DNA from: Saururus chinensis
Taxonomy: Eukaryota; Streptophyta; Magnoliopsida; Piperales; Saururaceae
NCBI GenBank assembly: GCA_035235625.1
Contig: CP141143.1
Location: 43,757,178-43,821,177, forward strand
Length of the DNA stretch: 64,000 nucleotides
Reading direction: 5' to 3'
Of this stretch, positions 12,075-23,752 are shown in pieces. The position numbers were made by a program, and so were the translations under genes. Below the pieces are notes generated by a model. The model searched no databases. It saw only the letters and a list, made by a program, of their open reading frames with translations, and was not told where the DNA came from. Position 1 is the first letter of the stretch, and each line of letters begins with the position of its first letter.

Positions 12075-12426
12075 TGTTGTGCCGGTAGTGGCACAACGGC
12101 CTGGTTAGCCGGTAACAAAAAAGGGGAAGGGACCGGCCCAGAAACGCCGGAAAAGGGGAAGAGGAGCGGCATGGCCATCGGACAGGGAGGAAATAGAGAG
12201 AGGAAAAGGGAGAAGACAAGACAATTAATAATTTATTTTATAATCAAATTAGGGCATAGCCCTTACACTAGAGTAGATAAGTGAGCTCACTAACAAGCAC
12301 ATAAGGTCCATTAGTATAATTAAAAGAAAACATTAATTACCTAATTAACCTAATTACCTAAATGCTTTTATTACCTAATTACCTTGGCACATGGTCCCAG
12401 TGATAGCCCCTAGGACATTCACAACA
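12075..12426 (-). repeat. gypsy-type LTR, copy 1 (352 bp)
   Basis: On the minus strand it begins TGTTGTGAATGTCC at 12426 and ends CACAACA at 12075, giving perfect 7-bp terminal inverted repeats. A second, diverged copy lies at 36644-36979 in the same orientation. Directly upstream of its start is a purine-rich tract, GCGGAAGCGGGGTGGAA, fitting a polypurine tract, so this is a 3' LTR on the minus strand. Confidence 0.75.
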
Positions 12427-12835
12427 TTCCACCCCGCTTCCGCATCACTTCATCCTCGAGGTGATCTAAAATTTCAAGCATTGGGCCCACCATAGCTCCG
12501 CTGTAAACAGCCGGTTCGGAACCGCGGATGAGATACGCAAAATGATGGAGATAGTAGGTCACTACTCAAAAGCATATGTGCAGAAGCCAACATGAACATG
12601 AGGAGAGTGTAGTTAATTGAATCTAAGGGCAAGACATAGCTATCGGCGACAGATTAAGGGAGCGAGCTCTGCTTGTTGGGTGCACAATGACTTGGAGGTC
12701 CTGCACAGGTCGCCAACAAGCGGAGTCACCATTGGGGTAAGCCCTGGCTACGACAATTGGACTTTTGTGTGAATGCTCCTTATGTTCTAAAATTGTTGAC
12801 AATTTTACGAATGAATGGGATTTCAACAATGTGTG
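12427..12835 (-). pseudogene. 3' end of the internal region of a gypsy-like element
   Basis: The minus strand is open up to the LTR: it reads MVGPMLEILDHLEDEVMRKR, then GGML and a stop just inside the LTR. An acidic ...HLEDEV tail directly before the 3' LTR is usual for gypsy pol. Further upstream ACWRPVQDLQVIVHPTSRAR recurs in diverged form at 36980-37275. No catalytic domain is present and the element breaks off near 12835. Confidence 0.5.
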
Positions 12836-13942
12836 TGGATTTCAATTTAAAAAAACAAATAATTGTAGCAACCTGTGCAATGTTTTAAAACCTGTACAGT
12901 CGTGAATCGTGATATTGGACCATCCCATATTGAGGCAGACGCGGTATGCATCATTGTCTTAAATTTTTTACTATATTAAGATTTTTTCCAAGCTCGTGCT
13001 CCTTCAACGTAATTAACAATGGAACGTTGCAATTGAACCCCAACTTTTTTCCACACCTACCCTATCCCCTCCTTATCGGATGAGACCACAATGAGCTTTG
13101 TTCTCTATCAAATGATGTCATTGCTTAGAGCCCCTCATAGGCACACATTTTGCTCTGTGAAAATGCATAAAATTATGGTAGCTGAGGCCCAATTCATACA
13201 TTGAAGTAAGGCTTCACTAATGAGGGCATTGACATGTCGATTCTTGTCAACAATAGACTTATATTTTTACCAACTTAAGCATTGATGGGTTGTTGCTTGT
13301 CAATAGAAATTTCTTTATTTCAAAAAATTCAATACATGCTTACAAATACTTCTTTATTTTGTCAAGCTCCTAGTAGTAATGTTTGGTTTCTTATATTTGG
13401 CAACAAATTTTATCATTATATGTAATATGAATATAGGCAAGTGAATGTTAATTATTTATGATTATATATGTTATAAATTATTTTAACTTTTGGGGGTACG
13501 TAGGGGTTTATTTGAGTAATTTAAAATTTTATTGAGGTGTACCAAGAGTGAGGCGCTTGGGAGAAAATAGCATTCTTCTTATATAGGAGGAGGGGGTAAA
13601 TAAATTAGGAACCATGTGCACTTGTGTCATCTCATTCACAGTGTATGTTTTTTAGCTATTAATGTAGGGGGGAAGATAGTAAATCCAAAACCATGCGCAC
13701 TTACATTATATCATTCCGAATGTAGAACACACTACTTGTTAACAAATTGCAATATTTGATAGTCCGTACATATATACCTAGTAATATTAATTTCCACACT
13801 TCATTTATGTCTTCAAAGTTAATAAAATTGGAAAAGTAGGATGAATAAAGGCAAAAAGAGCACTTGCCATCTGCAGATCTGCTTCTTCCTGCACATAAAA
13901 ATGCTTGGATTTGTATAAGCTGATTAAAGGATTATGGAAAGA
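12836..13942. other. intergenic, downstream of the LRR gene
   Basis: AT-rich DNA with no recognisable gene. A weak direct repeat (ACCATGTGCACTTGTGTCAT at about 13612 and a diverged copy at about 13690) is the only structure seen. The 3' UTR of the minus-strand LRR gene must lie at the right edge, but no convincing polyadenylation signal was identified. Confidence 0.5.
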
Positions 13943-15091
13943 TTAGGAGCAGTTGCGTAGGGGAAAGCCGCAGAGACAGTCGTTGGCGGCGAAGGAGGAG
14001 GCCTCTAGATGATCGAAGGGGGACCCAGGGGGAATGCGGCCGCAGAGATGGTTGTGGCTGAGGTCGAGGTGGCCGATGTAGGCAGCGGAGGTGATGGACT
14101 TGGGGATGGGGCCGCTCAGCCGGTTGTAGGCCAGGTCCAGGATCATGAAGTAAGATCTCTGTCCGAACGCATCTGGGATCGGTCCCTCCAACGCATTCTT
14201 GCTGAGGTTGAGGATGCTAAGGCCGAAGCTCGCCACCAGTGTCGCAGGGATTCTGCCGCTAAGCAGGTTACCGTCGAGATAGAGTGATGAGAGTACCGGC
14301 ATTCTCCCGAGAGATGCCGGGATTGTTCCGGAGATATGGTTCATCGATAGATCAAGATCGGCTAGGCGGTACATGCCTGAGATGGAGGCTGGAATGGTGC
14401 CAGAGATGCTGTTGCGTCCAAGGAGGGCGCGGCTAAGCATTTTCAGCCGGTTGAAGCCGTTGGGAATCGGACCAGAGATGAGGTTGCGGCTGAGGTCGAG
14501 GTGCATGAGGCCCGGAAGAGCTGTGAGCGAGGATGGGATCCGGCCGGAGATACGGTTGTCGGCAACGTTGAGTACGGTGAGGTGCTGTAGACGACCGACG
14601 TCTCTGGGGATGGGACCGGATAAGCGGTTGCCTACCAGATCGAGGATGCGGAGGAAGGGGAGAGAGGAGGGGATACAGGCCGGGATGGGGCCAGTGATGT
14701 TCTTCCAGTCGGCGATGATGACAGTGCTGAGGCGTCCGAGGCGGCAGATGGCAGGCGAGATTGTACCGGACATAAAGCCGGTACGGTGGGCTCGCTCAAA
14801 AATGGGATCCTCGGACTCGCCACGGAGGGTGATGTCCGCCACCCGCCCATTAAAGGGGTCGCAGCTCACCCCGTACCAGCCGTGGCAACAGTCCGGCCCC
14901 GTCCACGAGTTGAAGATCCCCAGATACGGCTCGTACAGAGCCGACCTCAGGGCCAGCAGCGCGGCCCTGTCCGAGGGCGGACATGCCTGGCAAGGCCCGA
15001 CGGCGGCCGTGAGCAGCAGCAGCAGCAGCACCGCCATCGCGGCCGCATCAACCAGCACAAGTGGTGGTGGGTGAACATGTGTGGGGCCCAT
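13943..15091 (-). CDS. DRT100-like leucine-rich-repeat protein, secreted
   Basis: This is an intact single-exon gene, and the only convincing intact protein-coding gene in the window. The protein has a signal peptide (MAVLLLLLLTAAVGPCQA) and an LRR N-terminal cap (CPPSDRAALLALRSALYEPY, paired cysteines in GPDCCHGWYGVSCD). It then has NGRVADITLRGESEDPIF, about nine plant-type LRRs of the form LxxLxLxxNxxSGxIPxxL, and a C-terminal Cys cap ending CLCGFPLRNCS. This layout is that of DRT100-like proteins of the apoplast or cell wall, which have no kinase or membrane anchor and whose biochemical role is poorly known. The frame stays open upstream to 15175, but a TATA box at 15177 puts that ATG before the transcript start. 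The first usable ATG is 15091 (382 aa). The next, at 15037 (364 aa), matches the usual family length of about 365-372 aa and puts the signal peptide at the N-terminus, so it may be the real start. GC content is far higher than in its surroundings. Confidence 0.9.
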   Translation of the reverse strand: MGPTHVHPPPLVLVDAAAMAVLLLLLLTAAVGPCQACPPSDRAALLALRSALYEPYLGIFNSWTGPDCCHGWYGVSCDPFNGRVADITLRGESEDPIFERAHRTGFMSGTISPAICRLGRLSTVIIADWKNITGPIPACIPSSLPFLRILDLVGNRLSGPIPRDVGRLQHLTVLNVADNRISGRIPSSLTALPGLMHLDLSRNLISGPIPNGFNRLKMLSRALLGRNSISGTIPASISGMYRLADLDLSMNHISGTIPASLGRMPVLSSLYLDGNLLSGRIPATLVASFGLSILNLSKNALEGPIPDAFGQRSYFMILDLAYNRLSGPIPKSITSAAYIGHLDLSHNHLCGRIPPGSPFDHLEASSFAANDCLCGFPLRNCS

Positions 15092-15176
15092 TATTATGTA
15101 ACAGAGGAGGCGCTGCGACGAGGGAGCGAGTGAGCTAATAAGAAAGTGAAGTGAGGAAGTGATGGGAGGAGACACT

Positions 15177-15184
15177 GTTTTATA
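15177..15184 (-). promoter_or_regulatory. TATA box of the LRR gene
   Basis: The minus strand reads CGCTATAAAACAG here, about 85 bp upstream of the ATG at 15091, which gives a leader of roughly 55-60 nt. This is the basis for rejecting the upstream in-frame ATG at 15175. A short CCAGTC repeat lies just upstream (about 15218-15240). Confidence 0.65.
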
Positions 15185-15240
15185 GCGACTTGGGACTGGA
15201 GTTGGCCAAAATAACGATTCCAGTCCCAGTCCCAGTCCCA

Positions 15241-16398
15241 GAGAGGCGGGCCGACTGGGGATGGAATTATTGCTGGGAGGTAAGGCTCTTTAATGGTCAG
15301 TGCCTTTCTGTGTGGGATAAAAATAATTCTGGCGGTACTTTGAACTTGTGCCCAGAAATTATTGCGCAGCGGGGGAAATCACCACTTGTGCGGTTTTTGT
15401 CGTAGCCAAACCTACTACTGCATGTGCTTATCTTTTATTTTTCATTTGATCCAAAGTTGGTTTTATGTTTAGCTTTATTTATACACGTGTAGTCCAAGTT
15501 ATGGTGGAGTTTTGCGTGATTGAGATGTTCAGTGGCAAATTGGGTAACCAGAAAGAAGAGCCGAGCTTGGCCGATTTATTGCACTCACTGCATATGCTTG
15601 TTTTGAGCGGGCGGGCACGTGAGTGTATCAAAGATCTTAGTGCATGAAATTTCAAAATGGGGAATAGTTGACGCTTTGGCCTTATTAGGAATGCTTTAAT
15701 CTCCCTTCAACATATAATCAAGGTCTTTTAATTTTTTAGAGAAATAATACAAATTAAGATGTAATATATCACTTTTTCTTATCAAGTCAATTATTTTTAA
15801 GGAGTCCATGAAAAAATAAACATGAACAAGTCATTTTATGATTGGTGATAGGCACCACGTAAGCATGCCACATTAGTACCTTATATGTACTTAATATTTT
15901 TTTCGATCTCAATAAAATGTTAAATTTACTTATATATACCTTTTTTCACCTATTAGTATTTTATAACAAAAGATTACTTATTCTAAGTTGCTAGCGTCGG
16001 CTGCATGCCAAGGCACAACCTACAAGCTGCTACCAATGGCCAACCAACAGCTCCATAGGATACGGCTCGCAACCTCGCCCCATCGTGGATTTTTCTTCCT
16101 CTTCTTCAATGCCTCTAGTTTACATTAGATCCATGGGGATTTGCATGTCTTCACACACTACCAACTACATCCCGACCCTGCCTCATAGCCTTACTATGGT
16201 TCAATTCCTGGCAGGGTGCTTTCCAGATCGACACTAGAGCAGTAGGAAGAGGAAGAAGCGTTAAGCTAGTAAAGAAAAGAAGGAGGGTTGATGTGGCACA
16301 TGTGATTTTGTATGATATTCTTGAGTATTTATTAATTATTAACTTGTGTTTGAAATAAAGAAAAGGACTGTAAATTTCTGATTTGCTTTAAGTTCTTG
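15241..16398. other. intergenic, upstream of the LRR gene
   Basis: No gene or complete mobile element was recognised. The first ~300 bp should include the LRR gene promoter. The rest is AT-rich with short chance open frames. Confidence 0.5.
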
Positions 16399-17259
16399 TG
16401 TAATACCACGGTTTTTTCAGAATGGATTTTTTTTATTATCATGGGTGTTATGTTTGTTCTGCCAATAACATGACATAACATCAAAATGGAATATCTAATG
16501 AAATGTGACCGTTGTAAAGGATAAAAGTTAAATGCAAGTGTAATAACATTAAATAATCAATTGACAACTTAGTGCCTTATTACAAACCATAACTAAAAGA
16601 TGTATGAAGTTCAATTTATTACTAAAATATACTCTACTACCAACTGAATAATGCCATTATTAGAAACTTGCTACTCTAAATCTAGTAAAGAACCTACATC
16701 ACAAGGATGCATAAGTATTTCCACTAATACTTGGTAAGATGTAAAAACCACTATGTAAACTAAAATGGAACAACATGAATAATTAATAATTTGAAAATTG
16801 ACATAGCCAAACGGTAACTCAAGTAATTAAAGGAATGACATAGATTATAATTCAAATTGAAATATTACCCCAAAGAAACCAACTTCAATTATGAAGAGAG
16901 ATAGACTCTAACTCTAAAAGTATGCACACTCTAAGCTTGGAGCAACTAGCTAAAATGCTAAGAGTGAACGGACTCGCACTAAAAGGAGTAAGATGCAAAT
17001 GAATAACATATCTCAACATTTCTAGAAATTCATGCGGATCAGTCATGGGCCTAGGGATGTAGGTAGATGAGCCGTCCATAATGCCCATAAACTTGGGTGC
17101 GCACATAGTGCCTCGAAAGAGTTAGGGGCCAAAGCATCGAGAATGCGAAGGCCACAAAGGCCTGCAACCACATTATATTTCACAAGTTCTTCCCCTGCCA
17201 CCTTGGGAGATATGCAATTAGAATTTAGCCTATATTGTGACTTTCCTATGACATTAAAT
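16399..17259 (-). repeat. old LTR fragment, same family as 41277-43767
   Basis: It begins TGTAATACCACGG and follows the same order of motifs as the LTRs at 41277 and 44465. These include GTGCCTTATTACAAA, ATTTCCACTAATACT, CATGGGCCTAGGGATGTAGG and AAGGCCACAAAGGCCT. It is more diverged than those copies and is cut by the CACTA end at 17260. The orientation is taken from the other members. Confidence 0.65.
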
Positions 17260-18350
17260 CACTACAACAAAAAGGACTATTACAGACACTTTGAAGCGTC
17301 GCTAATAGTTCCAAAAGCATCACTAATAATTATTAGGGATGCTTAAAAAGCATCACTAAAATTGTCAATAATAGTCCCGTCACAACTGATCATTAGCAAT
17401 GTTTATTACAAAGCGTTGCTAATAGTATGAAATTAAAGATGCTTTATTTTTTAGATGCTAATATTAGTTTTTTGGTGATGATATAAAAAAATGTCACTAA
17501 TAATAAAAAGCGTCGCTAATAACAAATTATTAGCGATGCTATTAAAAGCATTGCTAATAATTATTTATTAGCAACGCTTTCTAGTGTGTCACTAATTATA
17601 GACTATTAGAGGCGCTTATTGTAAAGCATTGCTAATACAAACTGATTAGCAACACTTTTCAGAACGTTGCTAATATGTTAATAGATTTATAAAAAAATAT
17701 CGAAATGTTATTAGAGCCATTTTTGTGAAATGTCACTAATAAAATGTAAAAATCAAAATTAAAACAAGTGTCGCTAATAAAGTATTATTAGCGACGCTAA
17801 ACTAATTGTCACTAATAACACTATATTTTTGAAAAAAATAGCGACGCAAATGAAGCGTCGCTAAAAAAGATTATTGGCAATGCATAATGAAGCGTCGCAA
17901 AACTAAACAAATGTTAAAAAAAATCCCGCCACCTGCCCCCTAGTCTCCTCCTCATCTAGCAATTGGGAGGGGGTGGAGGCTGGGGCCAAGATGGAGAGGT
18001 GCGTAATGGAGAGGGGGTACTGGAGGGGCGTGCCTGGGGGGAGGAAAGGGAGGGGTGGCATCGGAATCGGGGGATGAAGCTGGATCTGGCGGCGCCTCCT
18101 CTTCACCTCCTCCTCTGGCTGAGGAGGGGGTTGGAAAACTAGAAGGGGGGGAGGAGGAAATGGAGGGAGGTGGGGGTGGGCGGAATCTAGGGACGGCTAG
18201 AGCGGCTAAAACTGGGAGGGAGAAATGGAAGGTGCTAAAGATGATGGTAGTTGTAGGCATAGGCGAAGAGGCGGAAGACAGAGTGGTGAGGGGTGGAGAG
18301 GTGTCTATAGCGAGGAGGAAATAAGTGGAGCGTCAAAATCTAAGGCAGAG
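17260..18350. mobile_element. one end of a CACTA (En/Spm-type) transposon
   Basis: CACTACAACAAAAAGGAC at 17260 is a CACTA terminus. The next ~640 bp (17296-17900) are packed with both orientations of GCGTCGCTAATA and variants, which are subterminal transposase-binding-type repeats. After them come CCCGCCACC and a G-rich block (17940-18330), as is common inside CACTA elements. No transposase frame and no opposite CACTA terminus were found, so the element is truncated or its other end has decayed. The right limit is approximate. Confidence 0.75.
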
Positions 18351-18619
18351 AATGGCAGCGGCAATGGCCAAAATTAAGAGTCAATATCTTAGTTAGCATA
18401 TGCATTCATATAATCATATCAAGCCGAAAGGTTAGAAATGCTTATTCCCTTGATATCCTGAGAAGTAGCATCGTTCACAGTTGCTCCTTCCTTAAGGGCA
18501 TCCTCCCCTTCAAGTCCGGAGATGGCAGACAAAACCTCCTCTATCTCCGGAACATTTCTCTCACGGTGCCCAAAGGTGACAAACATGCACTATCCTTTCC
18601 CATGGCTCTTCTCACTCTA

Positions 18620-18900
18620 TTATTCTGAAAGGCGATAGACAAAACCTTCCCTTACTCAGAGGTTCTTCACATTTCCCACGCCTGTAGGCAATGAACATAA
18701 CTTCCCTTTTCCTGGAGATGTTTCACACTTCTCGCGCCCGTAGGCGGTGGAAAGAACCTAACCTTACCTAGAGATACTTCACACTTCTTGCGCCCATAGC
18801 CGATGGACAGAACCTCCCCTTACCGAGAGACATTTCTCACTTCCGGCACTTGTAAATGGCGGACAGAACCTCTCCTTACCCAGAGACACTTCACATGCCT
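18620..18900. repeat. degenerate ~60-bp tandem repeat, about 4.5 units
   Basis: Units centred on TTCTCGCGCCCGTAGGCGGT, then AGAACCT..CCTTACC.AGAGA.ACTTCAC, recur near 18672, 18730, 18788 and 18842. They are clearly related but each has many differences. Confidence 0.7.
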
Positions 18901-20881
18901 CCTCTTGCCCCAAGTTGTTCCTCCTTTTTAGAGATATTGAGGAATAGACCATTCCATTGCATAGATCACTCTCAAGTTAGCCAGGAGCACCTTTTAAACA
19001 GATAAAAATAGACTCATAATGAGCCGAAAAACTCCCCGGAAGTTGCACGGGATTCCAATTTATAGAGGAATGCCCAATAGTGCACAATAGACGATGACAC
19101 ATCGTGCGTAACACACGCGTGCCACATGTCATGCATAATGTGTGTGCCACGCATTATGCATAATGGGTAGTGCTGCATGCTGTGCATGGTCGCGCGGGCG
19201 CCGGCCAGCGTCCCAAGGGCCCCGTCCTAAGGACGGGTGGGTATGCACAACCCGCCCCATGCTGCACCACACACTGGCAAGTGCAGCTGACGCAGCCTCT
19301 TGCATCATCGTTGATGCCAGCTATTCCGTTATTTTCTTTTTTTAATATATTTTTTATATTATTTTATTTAAATAATATCCCAACTTCAAAACATGATAAC
19401 TTCCTATCCTGAAGACACATTCTTGGTACCGATCGAATCGTATCGATGAGCCCTTCGAAACAACACATGCATAGGTTATCCTACACTTTTTAGTAAGTCC
19501 CACCCATATAACACATTTTTTGAGGTTGTAACTTTTGCTCCCGACCTCTGTTTGTGCGTTCTTCGAATAATCATGCTTGTTACTTCGAGCTTTACCCATA
19601 TACGAGGATTCCATCCCTTAAAACCCCCTAATACTTATCCAAAAGTTATAGAATTACCCCTAATCCCTTTGGTTATGCTTAATCGAAAAATAGGTTGTTA
19701 CGATTTTCCTCTCCCAAAATTCATGACACCTTAGCCATTTTATAAGCCATTAAGTCATTTTAAGACTTTGACTCTAGCAAGATATAAAATTTCATCTTGA
19801 AAGGCTTTAATTAGGTAAACAAAATTGTTAGCAATCAATCATTCCAAACAATAATCAACCATTCACTATTTTCTTAAGTCATGATACTTCAAGCGATCAA
19901 TCTCTCAATCAAGCAACTGATCTCTCGATCATGCAATCGATAAAATAACTCTCGGCTTCATTTTACAAAAGGATGATTGTGTAGGCGATTGATCTCTTGA
20001 TGAAGCAATCGATCATTAGAACTCTTTTGTAAAATAGTCTCTAAATGATCCATCAATTTGTCTCAGTGTCTGTTCTAGCAATCGATCGATGATACTGTTT
20101 ATTTATAGTTTTAACCTTTTTACCCTAATTTGATCAAAAACTTCCAAAATGATCACATTTGAAACTCTTCTAAGTGGCTTTTGTATGAGAATATAAGCTT
20201 AATGATCCTCTTTTCCTATCTACAATCTTTAGTCTTCAGCCTTGATCCATAAGAATACGTATGCTCATATTTTTCAAGTCCATCAATTTTAAACCTAACT
20301 TGACCATAACTACATCTAGCCAGATTCTTAAGACTAATTATATACTTAAAGTTTTAGACATAGTTTCGATTAATAAAATTAGTCAATTACATAATATATG
20401 ACAAATATATTCTTTTAGATAATCAAAGTGTTTAGGTTTTTCCATGGTCTTTTGATGCTATTATTCACAGAACAATGGTGAAAAATTGAACTAGAAAAAG
20501 AGAAACAAAGGAGAGAAGAGAGAAGAAGAGAAGGTAAGAGGAGAAGAGGTCGGCTAGGGGAAAGAGAGAGAAAGATAGAGACAGTGGCCAAAATAGAGAG
20601 AGGTGTGTGGGGTCCCTTATGGGAGGCGTCTTATGTTAGGCATCCTCCTTCCTTGGGATTATTTTCAATCTGATGCATAAAATCAAACATAATCTCCCAA
20701 TTGGGTCAACAGATCTGCCCATTGTGTGCTTTGCCCAACTGAGGTTTGTGTACGGCTTACCCACTCACATGATTCTACACCTAACTCAATCAAAATTAAA
20801 TTCTAAAAAAAACTAGGGTATTATGCGTATCGGCGAAAGTGCATCCTAGAGGACGCCATATCCAACCAAAATTAAGAATAG
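18901..20881. other. intergenic with a possible minus-strand LTR promoter
   Basis: No gene was recognised. A minus-strand TATA-like CTATAAATT at 19058-19066 is preceded by a GC-rich stretch (19080-19310). Near 19728 the minus strand starts TGTCATGAATTTTGGG, which could be an LTR edge. The stretch 19900-20090 is rich in cgatc/gatcg words. None of this is strong enough to name an element. Confidence 0.3.
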
Positions 20882-21085
20882 TAGTCCCTTTGTCTAATAT
20901 TAATAGCTACATTAGAAAAAATAGTAATTTTTATTGAAAGGTTAAAACCACTTAGAAGGGAAAATAAGCATATGATACACTTTTTTTAGTATGTACCTAC
21001 TCACTTAAATTTAACAATATAGAACTATTAATATGGAACAATCTTTTTTGCTAAATAGAGCTATTAATTTAAGATAGACGGAGTA
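20882..21085. mobile_element. Stowaway-like MITE
   Basis: The left end TAGTCCCTTTGTCTAATATT and the right end (opposite strand) TACTCCGTCTATCTTAAATT are inverted repeats of about 33 bp with mismatches. They share the CTCCxTCxxTCxxAAATTAATAG consensus and have TA at both borders. The length is 204 bp with no coding capacity. TA target sites and this consensus are typical of Tc1/mariner-type Stowaway MITEs. Confidence 0.75.
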
Positions 21086-22634
21086 ATAATTTTCTGCATA
21101 GATTTTACAAAAAATTATGGGGTTAGAAATATGCTTCAGATAACCATGTACATGTGAACTTATACTTTCCTCTCAGTACAAAAAATAGCGTGGTTTAGAA
21201 TAAATCGGCAAAATATATCGGTGTGTGCACGTATGAATTTATTATTATCGGAGTCTCCAAATCCTAGATTGTTTAAAGTCAATTTAAATTTCAGTTACTA
21301 GACAAGACGCAATAATTACCCCGCCAGGCATTCCTTAGTTCCAGCGAGGTTGCTGACTCGGGTGTCAAAATTCGCATAAATAAGTTGACCGTTGTTTAAA
21401 CTAGTTCCCTAGTTAATTAAACTAGTTCTACAGGATAAAAGTTGCAATTTTTTTCGCAAATCACAATATAAAAAAATATTTTACGTGAGTAACAAAATAA
21501 CAAGAGAAGGGAGAACTGGGGCTTCCTTATCCTCTTTTATCTTCGAAATCAAGCCAGTAGTTATTCCTTATCCCTTTTATTTAAATTAAATAATTAAGTA
21601 ATAAGCTTATTTTTTAAAAAATAATAAGTTTTACTATTTAATAAAAATTATATTTTTTAAAATATAACTATTAATGAAGGACCTGAGTACCTTATAGACC
21701 CTTAATAATTAACGACTCTAGCTTATGAAGAGCGGCAGTCGGGCCGACATGCATTAATCGGCTTCTTTATGCCACTGAGAGTGACTCCCTGAATCCGACC
21801 AAACCATGTGTCTTCATACAGCCCTCACAACTGTGCACCACCAACCTAATCCAAAGTACTTTCAGGCTTATCATCTCCTGCGAATGACATTTGTTTCTTG
21901 TCCGGAACTCAAACTGTCTGATTTCAAGGATCCAACTATACCACAAAAGTACAAAACTCATAATTTTACAATCAATTAGTCCTCCTTATGAGGAAATCCA
22001 AGGTATAGATTTAAGGTTGACGATAAGGGGACGTGGATGCCCAGATCCAGCAGGCTAAGGCAGGTGGATCTGCAATTGCATTATTGAAAATCATACTGAA
22101 TCGGATAATTGTAGAATCACCTCCTTCATATTATATGTATAATGGGATCGTTCGTCTCTAGCTAGCACGAAATCTACGGGGAGTAAGTACAAAATGATCT
22201 GTTCCAGCTAAGGCCTGGAAGAGAAGGGATCAAGGTGAGCTCGCGGAAATTTGGCAAGCTTATTGATGGGGTTTTGTTGCCATTTGATGCGACGGAGACC
22301 ACGCGAGTGAATCATGAAGCAAACCATGTGGAACTCTGGGTCAAGCTGTCTCCTCATCTGCAATTCCTGACCCCGCGCTTATAATATGAAGATAATTTGC
22401 CTTTGGCTTGTGTTCTCTTTTTGGAAGGTTTTCCTTCATCATTATTTAAAGGTACATGATCATCGAATGATGTACTCGGCAAGAAAATCGAAATTACACG
22501 GCACCTACATTTGGGACAGTGAAGTTAGTCCGGTACATCAGTTTCAATAACAATTTATAATCACATATGATAAAATACAACTTAGTTACTTGTAAATAAG
22601 GGACGATTGGAAAGATAACAACAATGGATTGCCA
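21086..22634. other. intergenic, no gene recognised
   Basis: AT-rich with short frames only. An open stretch of about 50 codons at 22230-22385 (plus strand, ends TAA) has fairly protein-like composition but matches no family I know and has no start or splice context. Confidence 0.5.
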
Positions 22635-23752
22635 GAAGTGTTGGACTTGGGTATGGGCTCGGGCCTGTTTTGGTCCAATATTATTATAGTCCGGGTGAGC
22701 CGGTATGGACCACGGGGTCTAAGGGTGGTGGGGGCAGTTGCGCCGATCCCACATGAGCCATCATGATACTAATTTGATTTGGACCCGCCTACATCACACA
22801 CGTACACTGGGCATGTGACTAGGATGTGCATTAACATGTTGTGGGGTCCAAATGCGCAAATTATGTGTCAATGGTAGGACCTATGATTAGCGAGTGGTCA
22901 ACCATGTCATGGGCTTGGCCGTGTGCAAGGGTCTAGGCTTTCGCGTGCTCTGAGAGACAAAGCCCGGTCCCGTTGTGTATGACTGTCTTAAATTAGCCGA
23001 AAGTTTTAGCTCAAAAGCCCATCACTTGAAGCCTGATTAGAGAGCCCATTTTAGGGGCATTAAGGAAGGTTATTTAAGGGAGACAAGAGAGGAGAAAACC
23101 CTAAGCAAGGGCCGCCCCACTCTCATTCTTTCCTCCCTCCCAATTCCGCCCCCTCTCTCCCATTAGGTGCGGCCTCCCCTTGGTCTAGGGCTGAAGTGTT
23201 GGACCTAGGTATGGGCTCGAGCCCGTTTTGGTCTAATATTATTGTGGTCCGGGTGAGCCGGTACGGGCCACGGGGTCAAAGGCGGTGGGGGCGGTTGCGC
23301 CAACCCTACATGAGCCATTGTGACACTAATTTTATTGGGACCTGCCTATGTCACACACACACACACACACTAGGCATGTGACTAGGATGTGCATTAACAT
23401 GTTGTGGGGCCTAGATGTGCAAATTATGTATAGATGGTGGGACCCATGGTTAGCGAGGGGTCGACCCTGTCGTGGGCTTGGCCGTGTGCAAGGGGTTTAG
23501 GCTTTCGCATGCTTTGAGAGACAGAGCCCAGTCCCTTGTGTATGACCGTCTTAAATTAGCCGAAAGTTTTAGCTTGAAAGCCCATCACTTGAAGCCCTAT
23601 TAGAGAGCCCATTTTAGGGGGATTAAGGAAGGATATTTAAGGGAGACAAGAGAGGAGAAAACCCTAAGCAAGGGCCACCCCACTCTCATTCTCTCCTCTC
23701 TCCCAATTCCGCCCCCTCTCTCCCATTAGGTGCGGCCTCCCCTTGGTCTAGG
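22635..23752. repeat. 558-bp tandem duplication inside the LTR
   Basis: Copy 1 starts at 22635 and copy 2 at 23193, both with GAAGTGTTGGAC. The two run in parallel to ...GGTCTAGGGCTG with scattered differences, many of them C/T changes. Copy 2 has expanded a CA dinucleotide run at 23352-23370. Confidence 0.85.

Noticed and set aside
14009-15133. Several long plus-strand open frames of 92-233 codons opposite the LRR gene
   Set aside because: They are antisense shadows of a GC-rich repetitive coding sequence; composition and motifs fit only the minus-strand LRR protein.
17903-18324. Gly/Glu-rich and Pro-rich frames
   Set aside because: They are low-complexity products of a G-rich strand inside a CACTA end, and both strands are open.
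19058-19728. Possible further minus-strand LTR (TATA at 19058, TG-like start at 19728)
   Set aside because: No matching second edge, primer site, polypurine tract or target duplication, so it is kept only as a low-confidence remark.
22230-22385. About 50 open codons with protein-like composition
   Set aside because: No start, no splice context and no known family; too short to claim as an exon.
23352-23370. CA dinucleotide run
   Set aside because: Ordinary microsatellite within the duplicated LTR; noted only as a difference between the copies.
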